A stretch of 64,000 bases of DNA. Source: CAWEYO01 sp963813315 (lineage in GTDB: Bacteria > Pseudomonadota > Alphaproteobacteria > Rhizobiales > Rhizobiaceae). This document shows positions 24,056 through 33,663 of this stretch, one piece after another. The stretch is from assembly GCA_963813315.1 (NCBI GenBank), contig CAWEYO010000013.1, positions 1 to 64,000 of the forward strand. Direction: 5' to 3'. Position 1 is the first letter of the stretch. The number at the start of each line of letters is the position of its first letter. The notes under the pieces are model-generated. The model saw only the letters and a program-made list of their open reading frames with translations, did no database searches and was not told the DNA's origin. The translations under genes and the position numbers were made by a program.

Positions 24056-25216
24056 TCAGTTCAGACCTATACCCTCGAGCTCACGAACAGCTTCATCAAT
24101 GCTTGGCATAGAGGCCATCTCGTCCGCGATTTGGCCTGCTGCGGCGCGCATTTTCTTGTCGCTCAGCCCCCGCGACATTGCCGCCCGTAGTGATTCTGCA
24201 TCGGGTTCGGCCACCACGATGGCCGCGCCGGCATTCTCCATCATGCGTGCATTGTCCGGCTGATCCGCGGAAATCGGGGTGATGACCATCGGCAACCCGT
24301 AGGTCACTCCGGCCAAAACAGTGCCTGCGCCACCGTGGCATACGAGGAGCGAGGCATGCGGGTAGACGTCAACCTGGTCCACCCAAGGTGTAACGGTTAC
24401 ATTGCCGGGGATAGCCCCCAGCCGAGTCGCCTCCATCGCTGCACCGGTCGAAAAGACCGCCCGGACTTGCAGGCCGCCGGCCGCCTCAATCGCTGCTCGA
24501 AATAGCACGTGTGTATGTTCAAACCCCGCAGCGAGCGTGCCGAAGGTTAAGAAAACCAGTGGGCGCCCATCATCGACAGCCCATGCTGGGACGTCACGAC
24601 CGGGCTCGTGACCCTCTTTGGCTAAGCGCACGCGGAAGGGTGCCACCATGCCAGCCTGCGGCGCGTCGCCGTCGAGAGAGGGGGGAAACGATGTGAAGGC
24701 GGGCTCGGAATGCAACGTCTCTCCACTGTCAGGGTGGAGTCCAGCCTCCTGACGGATGGCGTCCAGCGGTTCGGATGCCAGTGTTGGGATGCGCGCCTCA
24801 GCTTTGGTGTTGGTGGAAGCAACACGGGCGGTTGGAATGTTTGTCTCCATCGCCGCTAGCATTGAAGCAAACTCCATCAACTCCCTCACGATCAGATCTG
24901 GCTTCCAGGATTGGATGATCGAGCGTAGCCCAGGCAAAGCTGCTCGTGCATTGATCCCGGCGAAGATCTTACATACGGCCGTCCGCAAGACCTCATCGCG
25001 CGGCATGTTGGCAAAAGACCGTGAGATCTCACTCACTGCCTTGTCCCCGGGATGACCAAATACTGCGTGATCAAACCCGGAGCCGCGTACAATCGCCACG
25101 GCGTCCTGAGGAGTGGCGACCAGAACGTGATGGCCACGTTTCAGCAGCGCGTGGGCGTAAGGAAGAAGGGGGCGGATATGCCCGATCATCCGCATCGACG
25201 AAAATAGGACGCGCAT
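24056..25216 (-). CDS. Glycosyltransferase, MGT/UGT type
   Basis: A 386-residue GT-B-fold, GT1-like enzyme that would transfer a sugar from a nucleotide donor to a small hydrophobic acceptor. The N-terminus RVLFSSMRMIGHIRPLLPYA is the acceptor-domain start with the conserved His. The donor-binding motif HGGAGTVLAGVTYGLPMVITP and the following DQPDNA are intact near residues 300-325. The start at 25216 has GAAAGGT upstream. It lies downstream of and on the same strand as the TetR gene, with a 242-bp gap, so it may or may not belong to that unit. The acceptor is unknown. Confidence 0.85.
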   Translation of the reverse strand: MRVLFSSMRMIGHIRPLLPYAHALLKRGHHVLVATPQDAVAIVRGSGFDHAVFGHPGDKAVSEISRSFANMPRDEVLRTAVCKIFAGINARAALPGLRSIIQSWKPDLIVRELMEFASMLAAMETNIPTARVASTNTKAEARIPTLASEPLDAIRQEAGLHPDSGETLHSEPAFTSFPPSLDGDAPQAGMVAPFRVRLAKEGHEPGRDVPAWAVDDGRPLVFLTFGTLAAGFEHTHVLFRAAIEAAGGLQVRAVFSTGAAMEATRLGAIPGNVTVTPWVDQVDVYPHASLLVCHGGAGTVLAGVTYGLPMVITPISADQPDNARMMENAGAAIVVAEPDAESLRAAMSRGLSDKKMRAAAGQIADEMASMPSIDEAVRELEGIGLN

Positions 25217-25458
25217 ACCTTTCACAGTATAGAGACAAGGGCACGCTCTCAACTAGCGCAACAAATCAAAAGTAGACGGGCTAGGACCCGTACAGGTCAG
25301 ACGGCGACGTTCCCGATCGTCGGCTGTGCGCCGCATCTCAGCCGAAGAGACAAAATTCGCATCGGCCCGGAAGCGGACATCAAGGTAACCGTGCTGAGAC
25401 GAGCTTGCGCCACAAACAGACACTCCAGGCGTTTATGCGGACATTTTCATCGCAACGA

Positions 25459-26076
25459 TTATTTCTTCAAAGATCGAGCCGTGTCGGACTGCGACACTCC
25501 AAGAGCGCGAAGCATCGCCTCGACAGCGAGGCGGGCCAATTTGGGCGGCGCCCCTCGCTCGAGGATGCCGCGCGTTACCTGCAGCCATATCCCAATGACG
25601 ATGTCGACTGCCAGCTCTGCGTCCCGAACGGTGACGCGGCCTTGAACAATTGCTTCCCCGATATCAGCCTTCAGGTTGGTTCGGATCGCTCGCGCAAACT
25701 CCGTTGGTGATTGAGAACTCTGAACGACTAGCCGTGCCCAGTCTGGGTCGGACAGCGCCTTTTCCAAGAACCGCAAGAAGGCGAACGAAAGGCGCTCGAT
25801 CGGATTCTGCAGTTGGAGGCGGGCAGGCGTCAGCACGGCGTCAAAGGTCTCCCCGAGCTTCTCCCCTACGGCTGCGGCTAGCTCATCTATGCTCTGGAAG
25901 TGATAGTAGAACGTCCCCTTCGCGACACCCGCAGCCTCCACCACGGCATCAACTGTAAGGGACTCCCGAGACCGCTCCGCCAGCAATATCGTCCCTGCGT
26001 CCACGAGCAGGGCGCGAGTCCGTTCTCGCTTCTCGCGTCCGATCTCCGCCCTGCGCGCCAGATCAACCTTTGCCAT
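25459..26076 (-). CDS. TetR-family repressor
   Basis: A 205-residue regulator. The N-terminal helix-turn-helix (residues 39-58, LTVDAVVEAAGVAKGTFYYH) is typical, and the C-terminal ligand domain is all-helical. It is divergent from the patatin gene; the shared 167-bp gap holds the palindrome GACTATATAGTC (26124-26135) inside a promoter. The RND pump operon further downstream has an almost identical promoter with GACTATATCGTC. The TetR protein therefore probably controls itself, the lipase/ketone-body genes and the pump. The inducer is unknown. Confidence 0.88.
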   Translation of the reverse strand: MAKVDLARRAEIGREKRERTRALLVDAGTILLAERSRESLTVDAVVEAAGVAKGTFYYHFQSIDELAAAVGEKLGETFDAVLTPARLQLQNPIERLSFAFLRFLEKALSDPDWARLVVQSSQSPTEFARAIRTNLKADIGEAIVQGRVTVRDAELAVDIVIGIWLQVTRGILERGAPPKLARLAVEAMLRALGVSQSDTARSLKK

Positions 26077-26121
26077 CTGTCATTGCCCTTCTGCGTCGCA
26101 TCATCATTTTAATTGTCATAT

Positions 26122-26150
26122 TGACTATATAGTCGATTTGACCTATATGT
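26122..26150 (+). promoter_or_regulatory. Promoter with TetR-type operator, patatin operon
   Basis: TTGACT (26122-26127), 17 bp, TATATG (26145-26150). The perfect palindrome GACTATATAGTC (26124-26135) overlaps the -35 box, so a bound TetR protein would block polymerase. The block from TCATATTGACTATAT onward is repeated at 29188 with few changes. Confidence 0.7.
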
Positions 26151-26243
26151 GCAAATTGAAATTGAGCCAGCGAAATCGATCGGGGCTCTCCTTCGTCATT
26201 GACTCCCTGCAATCCCGATTATCGAATGAGAAGGGAACATGCC

Positions 26244-27413
26244 ATGAATGTTCAATCCCAGAATGATTTCAGAAAAGCGGACCGGCGTCTCCCCTTCGAA
26301 TGTGTCGCGTTGGTCTTGCAAGGCGGGGGTGCGCTCGGAGCCTACCAGGCTGGAGTTTACGAAGCTCTCGCTGAGGCCGATATCCATCCGGACTGGGTGG
26401 CAGGCGTCTCGATCGGCGCCATCAACTCAGCGATCATCGCCGGGAACGAGCCCGCCGAACGTGTCACGAAGCTTCGTACCTTCTGGCGGGAGATCACCGC
26501 GAACCCGCTTCTCGACTGGGCTACCGCCGCGCACGCGGCCGCGCAAGGCAACCTGTCGCGCACGCTGTTCAACCAATTCAGTGCGGGCTGGGCGGTCATC
26601 ACCGGTGCCCCGGGGTTTTTCAGTCTGCGGCAGCCCGCTCCCTGGCTGCACCCCGACGGCTCCCTCGATGGCACGAGCTTCTACGACACCAGCCATCTCA
26701 AGAGGACTCTGGAGCGGCTTCTCGATTTTGACCGGATCAATGCTGGCGAGATGCGCTTCAGCGTCGGCGCAGTGAACGTGCGCACTGGCAATCTCGTCTA
26801 TTTCGACAATGAACGGCATACGATCCGGCCCGAGCATGTGATGGCCAGCGGATCGCTGCCGCCCGGCTTTCCTGCAGTCGAAATCGAGGGTGAATTTTAC
26901 TGGGATGGCGGTCTTGTCTCGAATACGCCGTTGCAATGGGTGGTCGAGCACGGGCCTCGCCAGGACACGATCGCCTTTCAGGTAGACCTTTGGAACGGGC
27001 GCGGCGAGCTTCCCCGCAATCTGGCCGACGTCGCAGCTCGGCAGAAGGAAATCCAGTATTCGAGCCGCACCCGCGCTCATACCGAGCAGTTCAAACAGTA
27101 CCAGCGCGCCCGGCACACGCTCGCGAACCTTCTTTCAAAACTGCCTGCCGACCTACTTGGCGGCGAGGAAGCGACCATGCTGGGCTCAATTGCAGACCAC
27201 AAGGTCTACAAGCTCGTCCACCTGATATACCGAGCGAAGCAGCACGAGGCCCACTCCAAGGATTACGAGTTCTCCCGGCTGTCGATGGAGGAGCATTGGC
27301 AAGCTGGCTACTTCGATGCAGTGCGCACGCTGCGCCATCCCGAAGCATTTAGCCGTCCCAACGATCTGAGCGGGGTGAGCACCTACGATCTTGCGGTCGA
27401 CGGGCGCGAATAG
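26244..27413 (+). CDS. Patatin-like phospholipase
   Basis: A 389-residue serine lipase-like hydrolase. The oxyanion motif is QGGGALGAY, the nucleophile elbow GVSIGAINSA, and the catalytic Asp lies in WDGGLVSNTP, so the Ser-Asp dyad is complete. A C-terminal region of about 100 residues (DUF3734-like position) follows. The start at 26244 (MNVQSQNDFRK) has AAGGGAAC upstream. It opens the operon with acetoacetate decarboxylase and hydroxybutyrate dehydrogenase. In rhizobia such patatins accompany polyhydroxybutyrate/ketone-body genes, so an ester of hydroxybutyrate is a possible substrate (inference). Confidence 0.88.
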   Translation: MNVQSQNDFRKADRRLPFECVALVLQGGGALGAYQAGVYEALAEADIHPDWVAGVSIGAINSAIIAGNEPAERVTKLRTFWREITANPLLDWATAAHAAAQGNLSRTLFNQFSAGWAVITGAPGFFSLRQPAPWLHPDGSLDGTSFYDTSHLKRTLERLLDFDRINAGEMRFSVGAVNVRTGNLVYFDNERHTIRPEHVMASGSLPPGFPAVEIEGEFYWDGGLVSNTPLQWVVEHGPRQDTIAFQVDLWNGRGELPRNLADVAARQKEIQYSSRTRAHTEQFKQYQRARHTLANLLSKLPADLLGGEEATMLGSIADHKVYKLVHLIYRAKQHEAHSKDYEFSRLSMEEHWQAGYFDAVRTLRHPEAFSRPNDLSGVSTYDLAVDGRE

Positions 27414-27510
27414 AGGCCGGCACGCAAACCTAGGACTGACCTCGCCAGCTATCGCAAACACTACGCGGCCTCCTGAAACCAATCGAGCCGCCCGATCAAG
27501 GACTCTCGCC

Positions 27511-28296
27511 ATGCACCAAGACACTGTCCGGGAAAAGGCCTTCGCCATGCCGCTGACTAGCCCGGCATACTCAGTCGGACCGTATCGGTTCCGAAACCGG
27601 GAGTATCTGATCATCACCTATCGGACCGATCCACAGAAGCTGCGCGACCTCGTGCCGGAGCCGCTTGAGGTGGGAGACCCTCTCGTGAAGTTCGAGTTCA
27701 TTCGCATGCCAGATTCGACGGGCTTTGGCGACTATACGGAAAGCGGACAGGTGATCCCGGTCTCGTTCCGGGGCTGCAGGGGCAGCTACACACATTGCAT
27801 GTTTCTCAACGACCATCCGCCGATTGCCGGAGGACGCGAGCTGTGGGGCTTCCCCAAGAAGCTTGCCAGTCCAACGCTGCGCATCGAGACGGACACCCTG
27901 GTGGGCACGCTCGACTACGGCCCGGTTCGGGTTGCCACCGGTACGATGGGCTATAAGCACCGGGCCGCTGATCTCGCGGCCGTGAAGGCGTCGCTCGCGG
28001 AGCCCAATTTCCTGCTCAAGATCATCCCCCATGTCGACGGCTCCCCACGCATCTGCGAACTCGTGAAGTATCACCTCAGGGAGATCGAGCTGAGGGGTGC
28101 CTGGACCGGTCCGGCAGCCCTGAACCTCTGCTCGCACGCGCTGGCCCCGGTCGCCGAGCTGCCAGTCCTGGAAGTGGTGTCGGCCATCCATATGGTCGCC
28201 GATCTCACGCTCGCGCTTGGGGAGGTCGTGCATGACTATCTCGCGGAAGCCAAGCCTCTGGCTCAGAAAGGAAGAACCCATGCATTCGCAGATTGA
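27511..28296 (+). CDS. adc: Acetoacetate decarboxylase
   Basis: A 261-residue enzyme converting acetoacetate to acetone and CO2. The Schiff-base motif is visible as GRELWGFPKKLA, with the paired lysines in which the second forms the imine. The N-terminal part has PQKLRDLVPEPLEV and the C-terminal part the beta-cone core. AAGGA lies eleven bases before the ATG at 27511. Its last 17 bases overlap the dehydrogenase start, so the two are translationally linked. With the neighbours it can remove acetoacetate produced from hydroxybutyrate. Confidence 0.9.
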   Translation: MHQDTVREKAFAMPLTSPAYSVGPYRFRNREYLIITYRTDPQKLRDLVPEPLEVGDPLVKFEFIRMPDSTGFGDYTESGQVIPVSFRGCRGSYTHCMFLNDHPPIAGGRELWGFPKKLASPTLRIETDTLVGTLDYGPVRVATGTMGYKHRAADLAAVKASLAEPNFLLKIIPHVDGSPRICELVKYHLREIELRGAWTGPAALNLCSHALAPVAELPVLEVVSAIHMVADLTLALGEVVHDYLAEAKPLAQKGRTHAFAD

Positions 28297-29107
28297 AGTC
28301 TTGAACAAACGGGACGGAAGCGCCACCGGCCGGCTGCTCGGCAAGGTCGCGGTGGTCACCGGAAGTGCGAGCGGCATCGGCAAGGAGATTGCATTCACTT
28401 TCGCCCGCGAGGGAGCAAAGGTAGTCATCGCCGACCTCGACCAAAATGCGGCCGAGAACGCCGCACTTGAGATCGATCCGACCGCTCAGCGAGCGCTCGG
28501 GGTTGCCATGGATGTCAGCAACGAGGAGCAGGTTGAGGCCGGGATGGAACGCGCGGTCGAAGCCTTCGGGCGCCTCGACATCCTGGTCAGCAATGCCGGC
28601 GTCCAGATCGTCGCTCCCCTGGTCGAGTTCGAATTCGCGAAATGGAAGAAGTTGCTTTCCATCCACCTCGACGGGGCTTTTCTGACGACCCGCGCCGCCT
28701 TGCGGCAGATGTACAGGCAGAACAGCGGTAGCATCATCTACATGGGCTCCGTGCATTCCAAGGAGGCATCGCCGCTCAAGGCGCCGTATGTGACTGCCAA
28801 GCACGGTCTCATTGGCCTGGCCAAGGTCGTGGCCAAGGAGGGGGCCGCGCACGGCGTTCGCGCCAACGTCATCTGCCCGGGATTCGTGCGCACGCCGCTG
28901 GTCGAAAAGCAAATCCCGGAGCAGGCGCGCGAGCTCCGAATCTCCGAAGAGGACGTGGTCAAGACTGTGATGCTGAAGCAGACGGTCGACGGCGAATTCA
29001 CGACTATGCAGGACGTGGCGGAAACGGCTTTGTTCCTGGCAGCGTTTCCGTCAAACGCGCTAACCGGGCAGTCGGTAGTGGTGAGCCACGGATGGTCGAT
29101 GCAGTAG
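28280..29107 (+). CDS. D-3-hydroxybutyrate dehydrogenase
   Basis: A 275-residue classical short-chain dehydrogenase oxidising 3-hydroxybutyrate to acetoacetate with NAD. The cofactor motif is TGSASGIGKE, then NAG at SNAGVQ, the catalytic Ser in MGSVHSKEASP and the YVTAKHG motif. The C-terminus is GQSVVVSHGWSMQ. The start at 28280 (MHSQIEVLNKRDG) has AAAGGAAG just upstream and lies within the decarboxylase end. Substrate assignment rests on similarity to rhizobial BdhA/HbdH-type enzymes and on the adc neighbour. Confidence 0.85.
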   Translation: MHSQIEVLNKRDGSATGRLLGKVAVVTGSASGIGKEIAFTFAREGAKVVIADLDQNAAENAALEIDPTAQRALGVAMDVSNEEQVEAGMERAVEAFGRLDILVSNAGVQIVAPLVEFEFAKWKKLLSIHLDGAFLTTRAALRQMYRQNSGSIIYMGSVHSKEASPLKAPYVTAKHGLIGLAKVVAKEGAAHGVRANVICPGFVRTPLVEKQIPEQARELRISEEDVVKTVMLKQTVDGEFTTMQDVAETALFLAAFPSNALTGQSVVVSHGWSMQ

Positions 29108-29191
29108 GCGCTTCGGAGAGGCGGGCCGTCCTCTCCGTTCAGCTCCATCCTGTATCGCCGCACCATTTTGCATTGCCCTGCATTTTTCATA

Positions 29192-29221
29192 TTGACTATA
29201 TCGTCGATTTGACTTTATAGT
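29192..29221 (+). promoter_or_regulatory. Second copy of the TetR-type promoter/operator, RND operon
   Basis: TTGACT (29192-29197), 17 bp, TTATAG (or TATAGT at 18 bp). The element GACTATATCGTC at 29194-29205 differs from the upstream palindrome at one position. Homology with 26117-26168 extends through GCGAATTGAAAT-like sequence downstream, which implies duplication of a regulatory block. Confidence 0.65.
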
Positions 29222-29303
29222 ACGAATTGAAATCGAGCATAGGCGAACCCGCCACGCTCGCAACCGTCGATCCCGTCATCCCACCGTCTTAGCGGAGGCT
29301 TTC

Positions 29304-30383
29304 ATGCGCCTGCCCTCAGGTCTGCTCCTTTCTGCCTGCGTCGCGTGCCTTTGTCTTTCGGGCTGTTCCGAAGAAGACACTGCCGCACGATCAGCGCCTC
29401 GCCCGGCGCGGATTGCCGTCGTGACCCCTCACAAGCTCGCCTTGGTGTCGCAGGGCGCCGGCCGCATCGGGTCGCGTTATGTGAGCCAAGTCGGCTTCGA
29501 GGTCGGAGGCCGCGTCGTCTCCCGCGACGTCGACGTGGGCGCCCTCGTCAAGAGAGGCCAAAAGCTCGCGGAGCTCAGCGCTGTTGACTTCGATAACAAA
29601 GTGACCGCCGCAGAGGCCGACCTGGCGGCCGCCAAGGCCGCGCTCGCTCAGGCATCGGCCCAGGAGAAACGCTTCCGCATCCTGCTCGCCAAGGGCTTCG
29701 CCACACATTCCCACTATGATGACGCGCTGAAGTCGCTCCATAGCGGACAGGCGGCGGTCCAGGCGACCGAAGCCAACCTCCGCATCGCTCAGAACCAACT
29801 CGGCTACACCCAGCTTATAGCGCTTGACGACGGCATTGTGACCGCAACCGGAGCCGACCCGGGTCAGGTCGTGGCCGCCGGGCAGATGGTCGTTGAGATT
29901 TCGCGGAACGACGCGCGCGAGGCGGTTTTCGCCGTTGCCAGCGACGACATTCGCCGGGCAAAGCTCGGAATGGCGGTGAACGTGTCCCTCCAGGGCCGCT
30001 CCGATATCGCGGTTTCCGGCACGATCCGCGAGATTTCGCCCGAAGCAGACCGCACGACCGGCACCTACCAGGTCAAGGTGGCGCTGCCTTCGCCCCGCGC
30101 CGAGATGCGCCTCGGGGCAGTCGTGGTCGGCCGCGTCGAAACCGAAGGCAAGGAGGGTGCGATCCTTCCTGCCGGCGCGCTGCTGCAGTCAGGAGATGCT
30201 CCGCAGGTGTGGGTGGTCGGCATGAACGACAAGGTCGAGCGCCGCGAGGTCCAGCTCGCCGAATTCGATGGGGACTCGGTCGTGGTGAGCCACGGATTGT
30301 CGGCGGGGGAGAAGGTGGTGACTGCCGGGGTCAATTCGCTCGCCGACGGTGAGCTCGTGAAGCCCGAGACGGAGGCCAAGTGA
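29304..30383 (+). CDS. RND efflux membrane-fusion lipoprotein (HlyD/AcrA type)
   Basis: A 359-residue periplasmic adaptor. A lipoprotein signal with lipobox LSGC (Cys21) anchors it in the inner membrane. The lipoyl halves flank a coiled-coil hairpin (KVTAAEADLAAAKAALAQAS to LHSGQAAVQATEANLRIAQNQ), followed by beta-barrel and membrane-proximal domains (SGTIREISPEADRTTGTYQVK). The transporter gene follows directly (TGATG overlap). No outer-membrane factor gene is present, so the pump must share a TolC-like channel encoded elsewhere. A repeat of the TetR-type operator lies 83 bp upstream. Confidence 0.9.
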   Translation: MRLPSGLLLSACVACLCLSGCSEEDTAARSAPRPARIAVVTPHKLALVSQGAGRIGSRYVSQVGFEVGGRVVSRDVDVGALVKRGQKLAELSAVDFDNKVTAAEADLAAAKAALAQASAQEKRFRILLAKGFATHSHYDDALKSLHSGQAAVQATEANLRIAQNQLGYTQLIALDDGIVTATGADPGQVVAAGQMVVEISRNDAREAVFAVASDDIRRAKLGMAVNVSLQGRSDIAVSGTIREISPEADRTTGTYQVKVALPSPRAEMRLGAVVVGRVETEGKEGAILPAGALLQSGDAPQVWVVGMNDKVERREVQLAEFDGDSVVVSHGLSAGEKVVTAGVNSLADGELVKPETEAK

Positions 30384-33300
30384 TGAAACGCTTCAACCTT
30401 TCCGAATGGGCCGTCCACAATCGCGCTCTCGTCGTCTTCCTGATGCTCATCTGCGTCATCGGCGGAGTGAGCGCGTATGAGCGATTGGGCCGTCAGGAAG
30501 ACCCGGATTTCACGGTGAAGACCATGGTAGTCCAGGCAGTCTGGCCCGGCGCCACCGCGACCGACACGCTCAAGCAAGTGACAGACCGGCTCGAACAGAA
30601 GCTCGAGGAGACCCCGAACCTCGACTACATCAAGAGCTACACCAAGCCTGGGCAAGCGACGATTTTCGTCTTCCTCAAGGAATCGACGCCCAAGCGCGCC
30701 CTCAACGACATCTGGTACCAGGTCCGCAAGAAGGTCAGCGACATCAGGGCAACGCTCCCCCAAGGCGTGGTGGGGCCGTTCTTTAATGACGAGTTCGGCG
30801 ACGTTTTCGGCATCATCTACGGCATCACCTTTGACGGCTTCACCCCGCGCGAGGCACGCGACTTCGCCGAGACCGCCCGGGCCGAGTTCCTGCGCGCGCC
30901 AGATGTCGGCAAGGTTGAGATCTACGGCGACCAGGACGAGAAGGTCTATCTGAACTTCTCACCGCAGAAGCTCGCCAATCTCGAGCTCAGCCTCGACGAC
31001 GTACTGGCGGCAATCGCAAGGCAGAATGCTGTGGCTCCGACAGGAATTATCAACACGCCGCAGGAGAACATGCTGGTCGATGTCACGGGTTCCCTCCTGT
31101 CACCTCAGGACGTGGCCAACCTCAACCTGTCGGTCGACGGGCGCTTCTACAAGTTGACCGACATCGCCCAGGTCCAGCACGGCTACAGCGACCCGCCGAC
31201 CAAGATGTTCCGCGTCAACGGCAAGCCGGCGATCGGGATCGGGGTTAACATGCGCGAGGGCGGCAACAATCTCGACTTCGGCAAGGGCCTGCACGAGGCG
31301 GCAGAACGCCTGAAACAACGCTTCCCCTTCGGGGTCGAGCTCAACTTGGTGTCGGACCAGCCCGAGGTGGTGCGCGAGGCGATCGGCGAGTTCACCAAGG
31401 CACTGCTCGAAGCGATAGTCATCGTGCTCGCGGTCAGCTTCCTGAGCCTGGGCTTCAGGGCCGGGCTCGTTGTTGCCTTGTCCATCCCGCTCGTGCTGGC
31501 CATCGTTTTTGTCGCCATGGATGCGCTGGGCATCAGCCTTCAGCGCATCTCCCTCGGTGCACTCATTATCGCGCTTGGGCTTCTCGTCGATGACGCCATG
31601 ATCACCATCGAGATGATGATCTCAAAGATCGAGGAAGGCATGGAAAAGATGAAGGCGGCAACTTTCGCTTACACCTCCACCGCCTTCCCCATGCTGACTG
31701 GAACGCTGATCACGATCCTCGGCTTCCTGCCGATTGGCTTCGCCGACAACAACACCGGACAATACACCTTTTCACTGTTTGTGGTCATTGCCGTGGCCCT
31801 CGTCGCGTCATGGTTCGTGGCCGTTATCTTTGCACCGGTGATCGGGCTTTCGCTGTTGCCGTCGCGCATGAAGAAGGCGCACGGGACCGCTTCGCCGGGC
31901 CGCTTCATGCGCGCTTTCGCACGTCTGCTCGGCTACGCCATGCGGCACCGCTGGATCACGATCACCGCAGCAATTATTGCCTTCGGCGCCTCCCTCTACG
32001 GCATGGGCTTCGTGCAGCAGCAGTTCTTCCCGGCGTCCAATCGCCCGGAGCTCCTGGTAACGATAACGCTGCCGAAAAACGCCTCGATTGCTGCGACCGA
32101 GGCCGAGACGGAGCGGCTGGAGAAGGCGCTTGCCGGCGATCCCGACATCGCTCACTTCTCCACCTATGTGGGCGGCGGCGCCATCCGCTTCTACCTGCCG
32201 CTCGACGTGCAGCTCGACAACGACTTCTTGGCCGAGACCGTGGTTGTCGCCAACGACCTCGAAGCGCGTGACCGGGTTCAGGCAAAGCTTGAGGCTTTGT
32301 TCGCCGACAGCTTTCCGGACGTGACCGCCCGCATTTCGCGGCTGGAGCTCGGGCCCCCCGTCGGCTGGCCCGTGCAGTATCGCGTGAGCGCCCCAACAAC
32401 GGACGAAGCGCGGAAGTATGCCGAGCAGGTCGCACAAATTCTCCGAGCATCGGGGGTCGTGCGCAACGTCAACTACGATTGGGCAGAAAAGAACAAGGCG
32501 CTGCGCATCGTCGTCGACCAAGACCGGGTTCGCCAGGCAGGCCTGAGTTCCGAACAGCTTGCCCAGGCGCTCAATCGTGTGATCAACGGTTCGACTGTCA
32601 CGCAGATCCGTGACTCGATCTACCTCACTAACGTGGTCGCGCGAGCCGAGAGCGACGAGCGCTCGAGCGTCGAAGCCTTACGCTACCTCCAGATCACGAC
32701 GCCGACTGGTGCCTCCGTGCCCCTCCGCGAGCTCGCTGTATTCAGCTACGAGCTCGATGAGGGCTATGTTTGGCGCCGGGGCCGCCTGCCAACCATCACT
32801 GTTCAGGCGGAGCCGCTGCCCGAATTCCAGGCGGCCTCCGTTCACGAGCAAGTGGCCGGTGCGCTCGACGAGCTTAGCAAGTCGATGCCGGCCGGCACAC
32901 TGCTCGAAACCGGCGGCACCGTCGAAAAGAGCGCGCAGAGCAACGCTGCCCTGCTCGCCCAGTTTCCGCTGATGATTACCCTGATGCTTACGGTGCTTAT
33001 GGTGCAGCTTGGAAGCTTCCGTCGGCTCGCTATGGTGGTCAGTGTGGCGCCGCTGGGCCTCATCGGGGTCGCCGCTGCGCTGCTCACGACCCACACGCCG
33101 ATGGGCTTCATCGCCACGCTCGGCATCATTGCGCTGGCTGGCATGATCATCCGCAACTCGGTGATCCTGGTGGACCAGATCGAGCACGAGCGGGCGCAGG
33201 GAGTTGAGCCCTGGAGGGCCGTGATCGACGCGACAACCCACAGGTTCCGGCCGATCATGCTGACGGCGGCCGCCGCGATCCTCGGCATGATACCGATCAT

Positions 33301-33481
33301 GCACGACGTGTTCTGGGGGCCGATGGCCTACGCCATCGTCGGCGGGCTCGCCGTCGCGACCGTGCTGACGCTGGTCTTCCTCCCGGCTCTCTATGTCGCC
33401 GTGAACGGCATACGAGAAGAGGGCGAGACGGCAGCAGCGCCTGACGTTCCGGCAATCCCCATCCTGGCAGTACAGCACTGA
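30383..33481 (+). CDS. RND-family efflux transporter (AcrB/MdtB-like)
   Basis: A 1032-residue proton-driven inner-membrane exporter. The N-terminal TM1 region is HNRALVVFLMLICVIGGV, followed by the first porter domain. TM4 contains the proton-relay aspartates in LGLLVDDAMITIEMM, and TM2-6 fill residues 335-490. A second porter domain and TM7-12 follow, ending in LVFLPALYVAVNG. Length is normal for the family. It is not frameshifted. I start at the ATG at 30383; a GTG just before it is possible. Substrates cannot be predicted. The shared operator suggests induction together with the patatin operon. Confidence 0.92.
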   Translation: MKRFNLSEWAVHNRALVVFLMLICVIGGVSAYERLGRQEDPDFTVKTMVVQAVWPGATATDTLKQVTDRLEQKLEETPNLDYIKSYTKPGQATIFVFLKESTPKRALNDIWYQVRKKVSDIRATLPQGVVGPFFNDEFGDVFGIIYGITFDGFTPREARDFAETARAEFLRAPDVGKVEIYGDQDEKVYLNFSPQKLANLELSLDDVLAAIARQNAVAPTGIINTPQENMLVDVTGSLLSPQDVANLNLSVDGRFYKLTDIAQVQHGYSDPPTKMFRVNGKPAIGIGVNMREGGNNLDFGKGLHEAAERLKQRFPFGVELNLVSDQPEVVREAIGEFTKALLEAIVIVLAVSFLSLGFRAGLVVALSIPLVLAIVFVAMDALGISLQRISLGALIIALGLLVDDAMITIEMMISKIEEGMEKMKAATFAYTSTAFPMLTGTLITILGFLPIGFADNNTGQYTFSLFVVIAVALVASWFVAVIFAPVIGLSLLPSRMKKAHGTASPGRFMRAFARLLGYAMRHRWITITAAIIAFGASLYGMGFVQQQFFPASNRPELLVTITLPKNASIAATEAETERLEKALAGDPDIAHFSTYVGGGAIRFYLPLDVQLDNDFLAETVVVANDLEARDRVQAKLEALFADSFPDVTARISRLELGPPVGWPVQYRVSAPTTDEARKYAEQVAQILRASGVVRNVNYDWAEKNKALRIVVDQDRVRQAGLSSEQLAQALNRVINGSTVTQIRDSIYLTNVVARAESDERSSVEALRYLQITTPTGASVPLRELAVFSYELDEGYVWRRGRLPTITVQAEPLPEFQAASVHEQVAGALDELSKSMPAGTLLETGGTVEKSAQSNAALLAQFPLMITLMLTVLMVQLGSFRRLAMVVSVAPLGLIGVAAALLTTHTPMGFIATLGIIALAGMIIRNSVILVDQIEHERAQGVEPWRAVIDATTHRFRPIMLTAAAAILGMIPIMHDVFWGPMAYAIVGGLAVATVLTLVFLPALYVAVNGIREEGETAAAPDVPAIPILAVQH

Positions 33482-33663
33482 CAAACGGAAACGGCCGTGC
33501 CAGAAACGCAATCTCTCATCGACGCGTTCTTTCATAGGATTTCACCATGCACGCGGTCAGGTGAGACAACCCGCGACTATCCCGATCAAGACCCGCCTAT
33601 AGCAGCCCGACCAGCGCGACTGGCGAGACGCCAGCTACCCGACCGCAACAATAGGAGAGCAAG

